Positions 1 through 5,145 of a DNA stretch of 5,145 nt are shown piece by piece. The position numbers and the translations under genes were made by a program. The notes beneath the pieces were generated by a model. That model was given only the letters and a program-made list of their open reading frames with translations. It searched no databases and was not told where the DNA came from. The DNA is from Bdellovibrionales bacterium (GTDB taxonomy: Bacteria; Bdellovibrionota; UBA1018). Numbering within the stretch: the stretch's first letter is position 1; every line of letters starts with the position of its first letter. The stretch spans positions 1 to 5,145 of the forward strand of contig JAGWZD010000172.1 of NCBI GenBank assembly GCA_018968995.1. Direction: 5' to 3'.

Positions 1-818
1 GTCTTACCCACTCCGGTTGGTCCTACTAAGGCCATCACCGTTGGAACGCCCGTTCCAGTGGTGATTCCATCCAAAGGAGAAACTACTTCAATTCCTCGAA
101 TAATCTCTTCGGCAATCTGATCCTGCACAGAATCCAGATTTTTAGACGACTCAGCACCCAGCTCAAATGATGCTTGGCGAATCAAGTTGAGTGCGAATCT
201 CTTATCAACCCCATTTACCACCAGCTGATCAAAGGCTTCTTGCAATGCGGGAGTTGAAAAAGAACTCACTTCGCTTGCTGTCGCCCCCTGGGTGTGGGTC
301 TTTTCGCGAAGCTCTTCTTGTTGAGCCTTTAAGTCTTCAATCATGCGACGAAGAGCACGAACCTCATCGTTTGAATCCGAAAAGGAATGACCGGGCTTAG
401 CCACAGAAGCCCCGACTGGGGTGCGAGCAGCCACAGGCACTTCTTCAGCATCGATCTCAGCATAACGAATCGCCGTACGAGGTTTACTCGCTGAAATCTG
501 AACGGAGTCTCGGGTTTCATTCGCAGCCCGATTCAGTAACTTATCCATCATCTCATCCTGGAGATCTGCTTGCTGTGAGGCGGACATCGACACGTACTTG
601 CCCGTGGCGCCAGATCCAATTCGAGACTCAGTGGCCTTCTTCTTCACCATAGATCGCTCCGAAACCGCTGCGGTGACCTCGACCGAAGCCTTGTTCATCA
701 GGCCAAATCCGCGCTTATTTTTCTTGGTCTGGAGGATGATCGCTTCAGGCCCGAGCTCACGCTTCACTGTTTCCAAAGCCTCTTGAAGAGTCGGTGCCTC
801 AAATTTTTTAACTTCCAT
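1..818 (-). CDS. flhF: FlhF, SRP-type GTPase for flagellar placement (N-terminal part, cut by window edge)
   Basis: This is the N-terminal 272 codons of FlhF, an SRP54/FtsY-family GTPase that recruits early flagellar components to the correct site, usually a cell pole. The frame is open from the ATG at 818 to the left edge. Residues 1-55 match the typical FlhF start: MEVKKFEAPTLQEALETVK, then an ELGPEAIILQTKK segment and VEVTAAV. Residues ~56-185 are a hydrophilic linker, with a heptad-like charged helix at ~153-173 (VRALRRMIEDLKAQQEELRE). Residues ~190-255 look like the N domain (LQEAFDQLVVNGVDKRFAL). The G domain opens with MALVGPTGVGKT, a Walker A P-loop at residues 266-273, exactly where the window ends. 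The start is supported by TGAGG 7 nt upstream and by family alignment. The gene overlaps the flhA 3' end by 11 nt, suggesting translational coupling. Assignment is firm; the rest of the G domain is off-window, so GTPase completeness cannot be judged. Confidence 0.95.
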   Translation of the reverse strand, partial: MEVKKFEAPTLQEALETVKRELGPEAIILQTKKNKRGFGLMNKASVEVTAAVSERSMVKKKATESRIGSGATGKYVSMSASQQADLQDEMMDKLLNRAANETRDSVQISASKPRTAIRYAEIDAEEVPVAARTPVGASVAKPGHSFSDSNDEVRALRRMIEDLKAQQEELREKTHTQGATASEVSSFSTPALQEAFDQLVVNGVDKRFALNLIRQASFELGAESSKNLDSVQDQIAEEIIRGIEVVSPLDGITTGTGVPTVMALVGPTGVGK

Positions 819-2889
819 ATGCCAACCTCACTGTACCAAAGGATTTCACAGCCACGTTTGGACTGATTTCATTGTGCGACAGAACTACAATATTCGGAAT
901 AAATCGGTCGATCAGTTGCTTCACATGGACGCGAATCAATGGCGAGCAAAGTACTACCGCCTGATTCGACTCAGCCAATACCGACTGCGCCTGCTCGTTT
1001 AATCGCGCTACGAAATTGCGAACAAACTCAGGATCTGCCGAAAGTTGTGGCCCCTGATCGGTCTGAATGATGCTACTAGCGAAAGACTCTTCAATCTGAC
1101 GGTCTAAAGTCAGCAAAGTAAGCTGACCATCGGCTCCCACAAGCTTCTTGGTAATCGAACGCCCCAGTGCTGCGCGAACATGCTCGGTCAATACCAGTGG
1201 ATCTTTAGTTACCTGAGCATAGTCCGCCAATGCTTCCAGAATGCTTCTGAAATCGCGAATCGAAACGCCTTCCTTCAGAAGATTCTTAGCCACCTTCAGC
1301 ACCGTGCCCACAGGCAAGAGGTTTGGAATCAGATCTTCCACCACCTTAGGCGCAGTCTGCTTGAAGGAATCCAGCAAGGTTTGAAGCTCTTGACGCCCCA
1401 GTAGCTCTTGAAGGTTCTGCCGAATCACTTCTGTCAAATGCGTTGCAATGACAGTCGATAGATCGACCACGGTGTAGCCCGCCATCGTCGCTTCTTCTTT
1501 TTGTCGCTGCGGAATCCATATAGCGTCTAAGCCGAAGGCAGGCTCTTTTGTCGGAATTCCTGAAAGTGTGGGATAGACGTTTCCTGGATCCATCGCCAGC
1601 ATATGACCCACCATGAGCGATCCCTGTGCCACCTGAACGCCCTTCAGAAGAACCTGATAGTCTCCGGGCTTGAGCTCGAGATTGTCGCGAATTCGTAGCG
1701 GAGGAACAATGATGCCCATCTCAAGCGCAAATTGCTTGCGAATGTTGGTAATGCGCTCGAGAAGATCGCCGTTCTGCGCTGCATCCACAATATTGATCAG
1801 TCCGTAGCCCACCTCGAGTTCGAGAAGGTCGATCGGAAGCAAATTTTCCAGCTTCTCCGTTGCCGGCTTAAGCTTTTCTGCCTCGTCTTTTTTCTTCTTA
1901 TCTGACTCCTCTTGTACCTGGCGCTGCTTCAGCTGATACGCGAGTCCGCCCAGGCCTCCCCCGAGAAGAAAGAACGGTATCGTGGGCATCCCGGGAACAA
2001 TTCCCATAAAGCCAAGAACACCCCCAGCAACGCCCAATGCCTTAGGATGCATGAGCAGCTGGCGCGAAAACTCTTGGCCCATATTCGTGCCAGTTGCTGA
2101 GCGGGTGACCACCATACCGGCGGCTGTTGAAATAATCAGCGCCGGAATCTGTCCCACAAGTCCATCACCGATCGTCAGCAAGGTGAAGACTTCAGCAGCA
2201 TTTCCAAGCGACATCCCACGCTGAAGTGTGCCCACCAAAATACCGCCGACAATATTGACAACAACAATCAAAATGCCAGCAATCGCATCACCGCGGACAA
2301 ACTTCGAGGCACCGTCCATGGCTCCGTAAAAATCGGCTTCTTGAGCAATTTCTGCGCGGCGGCGCTTGGCCTCTTGCTCGTTGATGATTCCCGCGTTGAG
2401 ATCAGCATCGATCGCCATCTGCTTTCCGGGCATCGCATCCAAGGTAAAGCGCGCTGCGACTTCAGCCACGCGACCAGCACCTTTCGTGATCACGATGAAG
2501 TTGATGATCACTAAGATGATAAAGATCACGATACCGACAGCGTAATTTCCACCAACAACGAATTTTCCAAAACTCTCAATGACGTGGCCAGCGGCAGCAG
2601 TTCCACGCTCGGGTCCATTCAATAAGATCACGCGAGTTGTCGCCACGTTGAGCGCTAGTCGGAATAGCGTGGTGATCAGCAGGACTGATGGGAAAATACT
2701 GAAGTCGAGAACTCGAGTGGTGTAGACGGCCGTTAGAAGTAAAACAACCGATCCGCCGATCGCAAGCACCAGGCATAAGTCGATCAGAAAGGTCGGCATC
2801 GGAATCACCATGACGGCAAGAATGCCGACAAGCCCGATAGCCAGCGCGAGATCTGAATTTTTTGTCAGTCGGTTAAGGATCCCTTCCAT
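808..2889 (-). CDS. flhA: FlhA, flagellar type III export gate/motor protein
   Basis: A full-length FlhA of 693 aa, the usual family size. It forms the nonameric gate component in the flagellar basal body, couples the proton motive force to export and docks chaperone-substrate complexes. Residues ~15-320 are the multi-pass membrane half with the FHIPEP signature region (RLALNVATTR at 77-86). The well-conserved cytoplasmic loop is present (MPGKQMAIDADLNAG 153-167, DGASKFVRGDAIAG 192-205). Charged residues important in Salmonella FlhA (R94, K203, D208, D249) align with R86, K196, D201 and D242. A lysine/glutamate-rich linker (~321-345) leads to the cytoplasmic domain (~350-693). In the chaperone-binding dimple, Salmonella D456/F459/T490 correspond to E449, F452 and T483, so the acidic position is Glu. 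The gene follows flhB after 31 nt and overlaps flhF. Injectisome SctV is a homologue, but the flanking flhB/flhF make the flagellar assignment secure. Confidence 0.98.
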   Translation of the reverse strand: MEGILNRLTKNSDLALAIGLVGILAVMVIPMPTFLIDLCLVLAIGGSVVLLLTAVYTTRVLDFSIFPSVLLITTLFRLALNVATTRVILLNGPERGTAAAGHVIESFGKFVVGGNYAVGIVIFIILVIINFIVITKGAGRVAEVAARFTLDAMPGKQMAIDADLNAGIINEQEAKRRRAEIAQEADFYGAMDGASKFVRGDAIAGILIVVVNIVGGILVGTLQRGMSLGNAAEVFTLLTIGDGLVGQIPALIISTAAGMVVTRSATGTNMGQEFSRQLLMHPKALGVAGGVLGFMGIVPGMPTIPFFLLGGGLGGLAYQLKQRQVQEESDKKKKDEAEKLKPATEKLENLLPIDLLELEVGYGLINIVDAAQNGDLLERITNIRKQFALEMGIIVPPLRIRDNLELKPGDYQVLLKGVQVAQGSLMVGHMLAMDPGNVYPTLSGIPTKEPAFGLDAIWIPQRQKEEATMAGYTVVDLSTVIATHLTEVIRQNLQELLGRQELQTLLDSFKQTAPKVVEDLIPNLLPVGTVLKVAKNLLKEGVSIRDFRSILEALADYAQVTKDPLVLTEHVRAALGRSITKKLVGADGQLTLLTLDRQIEESFASSIIQTDQGPQLSADPEFVRNFVARLNEQAQSVLAESNQAVVLCSPLIRVHVKQLIDRFIPNIVVLSHNEISPNVAVKSFGTVRLAYGS
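826..830 (-). promoter_or_regulatory. Ribosome binding site of flhF, inside the flhA 3' end
   Basis: TGAGG lies 7 nt upstream of the flhF ATG and is itself part of the flhA coding sequence (codons for TVR near the C-terminus). It supports ATG 818 as the flhF start and implies that ribosomes finishing flhA reinitiate or re-bind at flhF. Confidence 0.6.
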
Positions 2890-2899
2890 GGAATCGGCA

Positions 2900-2907
2900 C
2901 CTCTCCT
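2900..2907 (-). promoter_or_regulatory. Strong Shine-Dalgarno of flhA
   Basis: AGGAGAGG sits 10 nt before the flhA ATG, in the only sizeable intergenic gap inside the operon (2890-2920). It is the best Shine-Dalgarno match in the window, suggesting that flhA is translated independently rather than only by coupling to flhB. The spacer is slightly long for the GGAG core. No hairpin or promoter is evident in this 31-nt gap. Confidence 0.7.
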
Positions 2908-2920
2908 ATTTTAGTATGCC

Positions 2921-4006
2921 CTAGAATTTCTGATTTTTAAGCCGATAAACGTACGCCAAAACTTCGGCTACGGCTTGATACAGCGATCGCGGGACCGCCT
3001 GGCCGACCTTGACGCTCTTGTAGAGCGATCGGGCCAAGGGCACGTTCTCCACCAGAGGAATACCCGCCTCGACCGCCATTTTTTTGATTCTTTGTGCCAA
3101 AAAATCGGCACCTTTTGCCACCACCTTAGGTGCAGACATTTGGTCCTTGTCATAAACCAGGGCTACAGCAAAGTGAGTCGGGTTCGTTACAATGACGTCG
3201 GCCTTTTTCACAGCCTGCATCATCCGTCGACGAGCCATTTCGCGTTGAATGCTTCGGATACGGGCTTTGATCATCGGATCCCCGTCACGCTCCTTAGCTT
3301 CCTGTTTGGCCTCTTGTTTGGTCAGACGTAGTCCTTTATGGAACTCGCGCTTCTGCAAAAAGAAATCAATCCCTGCAAAAAGGATGAGAGCCCCTGCCAA
3401 ACTGATCAATATTCTCCAAGCCGTGGCGCCGTAGATCAGCAGCTCTTGTCCAGGCTCCATGGTCAGATGCCCGCTCGAGCTAAGAACCTGTCCTTTTACC
3501 AGAAAATAAGAAATCGCGATGACGACGCCGACCTTTACTGAAAGCCTGAGGGCCTCGACCGCTTGTTTGAGACTAAAAAGACGCTGAAATCCCTGGATAG
3601 GATCAATTTTCTTTAAATCAGGACTAAGCGGCTCAAAAGTGAATATGGGCCCAATCTGAGAAAAACTTGTGATGGCCGAAATGACAAACCCCGCTAGAGC
3701 TACAGGAAGACCGATTACCGCTAGTACCTTGAGCGCCTTCATCAAGGTTCCGGATAAAACATGCGTCCCAGTCAGGTCCATCCGCGAAGTTAAATCCGTC
3801 CGGAAAACCTCGCGCATGAACTCCATGATGCTCGTCACCATGGTTGGGCCCATGAGGTAAATCACAGCAGCAGCGCCGATAAACGCCACAAGGCCCGTGA
3901 GCTCGCGACTCTGAGCCACTTGTCCCTTATTTTTGGCCTCCTCAAGTCGATACTGAGATATCTCTTCGCTCAGGTCCTCTGTTGACCTGTCTTCATTCTC
4001 AGCCAT
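2921..4006 (-). CDS. flhB: FlhB, export-gate protein and substrate-specificity switch
   Basis: A complete FlhB of 361 aa, within the normal family range. It closes around the FliPQR gate and switches export from rod/hook to filament substrates after autocleavage. The N-terminal cytoplasmic segment includes RLEEAKNKGQVAQSREL (20-36). Four hydrophobic segments follow at ~37-54, ~92-115, ~153-171 and ~188-214. Conserved family stretches are FEPLSPDLKKIDPIQGFQRL (124-143) and FLQKREFHKGLRLTKQEAKQ (216-235), then GDPMIKARIR and QREMARRRMM. The autocleavage motif NPTH is intact at 275-278, with the cut expected between N275 and P276. The C-terminal FlhB-C domain ends at AVAEVLAYVYRL with only a five-residue tail. 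The ATG is the only reasonable start, since the next in-frame Met is at residue 52. Its Shine-Dalgarno is weak (GGTGG very close to the ATG) and it overlaps fliR by 8 nt, so coupling is likely. One oddity: the usual TEEPTPKK-like motif near the N-terminus is replaced. Confidence 0.97.
   Translation of the reverse strand: MAENEDRSTEDLSEEISQYRLEEAKNKGQVAQSRELTGLVAFIGAAAVIYLMGPTMVTSIMEFMREVFRTDLTSRMDLTGTHVLSGTLMKALKVLAVIGLPVALAGFVISAITSFSQIGPIFTFEPLSPDLKKIDPIQGFQRLFSLKQAVEALRLSVKVGVVIAISYFLVKGQVLSSSGHLTMEPGQELLIYGATAWRILISLAGALILFAGIDFFLQKREFHKGLRLTKQEAKQEAKERDGDPMIKARIRSIQREMARRRMMQAVKKADVIVTNPTHFAVALVYDKDQMSAPKVVAKGADFLAQRIKKMAVEAGIPLVENVPLARSLYKSVKVGQAVPRSLYQAVAEVLAYVYRLKNQKF
3173..3184 (-). 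other. FlhB NPTH autocleavage site (codons 275-278)
   Basis: The codons AAC CCG ACT CAC encode Asn-Pro-Thr-His, preceded by ADVIVT. In the FlhB/SctU family the peptide bond after this Asn is cleaved autocatalytically by Asn cyclisation, splitting FlhB into membrane and C-terminal fragments that stay associated. All four residues are canonical, so the switch should be functional. Confidence 0.9.
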
Positions 4007-4805
4007 TACCCACCGCCCGTGCTATTGAAACCATCCAGTCGCCGATCTTGGACAGAACCTCAGCCATAGCGCCATTGAAGTCGCTAATCGTGATCAGCAT
4101 CACCAGAAAACCCACAATCATTGTCACAGCAAAAGACAAGACCAGAATATTCACTTGGGGCATTGCTCGAGCAACCACGCCAAAGGCCACGTTCAGTGCA
4201 AACACAGCGATACCGACCGGGGCAGCTAATTGAAGACCATAGCGAATCACTGTTGCAGTTAGCTCTAAAATTCGAGCCGCAAATGGGCCCGAAAGATCTA
4301 CCTGACCCATCGACACCCACCGATAGCTATCTAGTGCAGCTCGCAGCATGAGGTGATGTCCATCCAGTGCGAGAAAAATCAGCATGGCTAATGCTAAGTA
4401 AAACTCGGCGATGACCTGACTCTGAGTTTCGTGATGAGGATCAAACATCGTCGCCGCTGAGAGACCCATGAAAGTACCCACTAAATTCGATCCAAACGTG
4501 ATGGCATCAAAAACTAGGCGCGCGGTAAACCCCATGAGCACGCCAAAAAGAGCCTCGAGTCCCACCACTCGTACGATTCCGATTACCGATTCGCCCCAAA
4601 CTGCAGCCTGAGCCGGAACAACCAGACCCGTTCTCACTAGTGGTGGAAAAAGCGCGATCGTCGTGACCAGAGAGAATAAAACCTTCACGGTCATTGGCAC
4701 AATGCGATCACCTAAAAAAGGTAGAACAGCACACAAGACGCTAAATCGCACAAGCACAGCGAAAAAGGTGAGCAGCTCATTTTGATCAAAGTTAAACGGA
4801 CTCAA
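3999..4805 (-). CDS. fliR: FliR, flagellar export gate membrane protein
   Basis: FliR of 268 aa (family about 255-265) joins FliP and FliQ in the helical export gate at the centre of the MS ring. The protein is hydrophobic throughout, with about six membrane segments. Family hallmarks include an N-terminal FFAVLVRFSVLCAVLPFLG (14-32), GLSAATMFDP (114-123), LDGHHLMLRAALDSY (147-161), and RAMPQVNILVLSFAV (213-227), where PQxN is typical. The start is TTG, placed 4 nt after the fliQ stop with GAGG 7 nt upstream. The first in-frame ATG is at residue 38, which would remove the conserved first membrane segment, so TTG is preferred. The stop codon (TGA) lies inside the beginning of flhB, an 8-nt overlap. 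SctT of injectisomes is homologous but is excluded by context. Confidence 0.96.
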   Translation of the reverse strand: MSPFNFDQNELLTFFAVLVRFSVLCAVLPFLGDRIVPMTVKVLFSLVTTIALFPPLVRTGLVVPAQAAVWGESVIGIVRVVGLEALFGVLMGFTARLVFDAITFGSNLVGTFMGLSAATMFDPHHETQSQVIAEFYLALAMLIFLALDGHHLMLRAALDSYRWVSMGQVDLSGPFAARILELTATVIRYGLQLAAPVGIAVFALNVAFGVVARAMPQVNILVLSFAVTMIVGFLVMLITISDFNGAMAEVLSKIGDWMVSIARAVGNG

Positions 4806-4809
4806 CCGC

Positions 4810-5079
4810 CTACCTCACCCACTCGTGAATATTGCCGAAGATATCTGCTGAATACTGCTTCATGATCTCCAGCATCCAAGGGGCCATCACTAAAAGGACC
4901 ACAACGATAGCGATAATCTTGGGAATAAAAGTAAGTGTCGCCTCGTTAATCTGGGTAATCGCTTGCAAAACGCTGACAACAATACCGATCGCCATCGCAG
5001 CAAGCAGCAGCGGTCCAGCGATATAAATCATCACCTTAATCGCTTCAGCCCCGATCGTCATCACCATATCTTCATTCAT
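4810..5079 (-). CDS. fliQ: FliQ, small flagellar export gate protein
   Basis: FliQ of 89 aa, the standard length, a two-helix hairpin membrane protein that packs around the FliP/FliR core of the export gate. Two hydrophobic segments span ~17-39 and ~53-73. The family motif covers VSVLQAITQINEATLTFIPK (35-54), where the QA-TQINE-TL-FIPK pattern is diagnostic. The ATG at 5079 is preceded by GGGGG with a 6-nt spacer. In-frame Met codons at residues 5 and 7 are possible alternatives, but the first gives the usual length. It lies 15 nt after fliP and 4 nt before fliR. The stop is TAG. Confidence 0.97.
   Translation of the reverse strand: MNEDMVMTIGAEAIKVMIYIAGPLLLAAMAIGIVVSVLQAITQINEATLTFIPKIIAIVVVLLVMAPWMLEIMKQYSADIFGNIHEWVR
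4813..4816 (-). promoter_or_regulatory. Ribosome binding site that fixes the TTG start of fliR
   Basis: GAGG lies 7 nt upstream of TTG 4805 and overlaps the last codons of fliQ. It is good evidence for the non-ATG initiation codon of fliR and for coupling to fliQ translation. Confidence 0.6.
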
Positions 5080-5094
5080 GAACGACCCCCGAAG

Positions 5095-5145
5095 TTATCC
5101 GAAGCTTTTTACGAGTCCACCAACAATCAGATTCCAACCATCCAC
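5095..5145 (-). CDS. fliP: FliP, export gate protein (C-terminal 16 residues only)
   Basis: A short open frame runs in from the right edge and ends at TAA (5097-5095). The 16 visible residues, VDGWNLIVGGLVKSFG, match the highly conserved FliP C-terminus (VDGW-L--GSL--SF in enterobacteria). FliP forms the pentameric core of the export gate and is almost always followed by fliQ, which starts 15 nt downstream here. The rest of the gene lies outside the window, so only the identity of the tail can be stated. Confidence 0.85.
   Translation of the reverse strand: MDGWNLIVGGLVKSFG

Noticed and set aside
191..786. Plus-strand open frames (191-400 and 598-786) in the left part of the window
   Set aside because: Both are antisense to flhF, whose minus-strand frame is uninterrupted from 818 to the edge and gives an unmistakable FlhF N-terminus and P-loop.
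2084..2100. Second TGGCACG match in flhA considered as a sigma-54 promoter
   Set aside because: The -12 half is poor and the GC dinucleotide is not at the required spacing from the GG.
2975..3040. Apparent near-repeat around two AGCGATCG copies in flhB
   Set aside because: It reflects two RSLY codon runs in the FlhB C-terminal domain; similarity does not extend beyond them, so it is not a DNA repeat element.
3092..3112. Short inverted repeat GTGCC...GGCAC with a T-rich loop on the minus strand, terminator-like
   Set aside because: The stem is only about 5 bp, the T run is in the loop rather than after the stem, and it sits inside conserved flhB codons (AKGADFLAQR). It is not a terminator.
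2975..3331. 118-codon plus-strand open frame opposite flhB
   Set aside because: It lies entirely antisense to highly conserved FlhB coding sequence, has no recognisable domain, and its composition is that of a reverse-frame shadow.
808..5145. Possibility that the gate genes belong to a virulence injectisome (SctR/S/T/U/V) rather than a flagellum
   Set aside because: The adjacent flhF and the FlhA/FlhB motifs are flagellar, and no injectisome-specific gene is present.

Overview
This window is a compact, single-strand cluster of flagellar export genes. All six genes lie on the minus strand, so transcription runs from the right edge to the left: fliP (only the last 16 codons) > fliQ > fliR > flhB > flhA > flhF (N-terminal 272 codons, cut by the left edge inside its P-loop). 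Nearly every base is coding. The gaps are 15 nt (fliP-fliQ), 4 nt (fliQ-fliR) and 31 nt (flhB-flhA), and two pairs overlap (fliR/flhB by 8 nt, flhA/flhF by 11 nt). This is the layout of one translationally coupled operon. No RNA gene, mobile element, CRISPR array, factor-independent terminator or convincing operon promoter is visible.

The products form one machine. FliP, FliQ and FliR build the helical export gate in the inner membrane at the base of the flagellum. FlhB wraps that gate and, after self-cleavage at its NPTH site, switches substrate specificity from rod/hook to filament proteins. FlhA is the nonameric gate/motor protein whose cytoplasmic ring receives chaperone-substrate complexes and couples export to the proton motive force. 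FlhF is an SRP-type GTPase that sets where, and often how many, flagella are built, usually at a pole. Its position directly after flhA suggests a polarly flagellated bacterium. An flhG/fleN-type ATPase gene would be expected further left, but that lies outside the window.

Organism: a Gram-negative, motile bacterium of moderate G+C. The order fliP-Q-R-flhB-flhA-flhF occurs in several proteobacterial and delta-proteobacteria-like lineages. The overall flavour is compatible with Bdellovibrionota or a related lineage, but I cannot fix the taxon from this sequence.

The region is essentially ordinary core flagellar machinery, and I see no undescribed system. The points worth a second look are modest: an atypical, longer and acidic N-terminus in FlhB, marked over-representation of the palindrome CGATCG, a sigma-54-like match inside flhA, a TTG start for fliR, and the long linker in FlhF.
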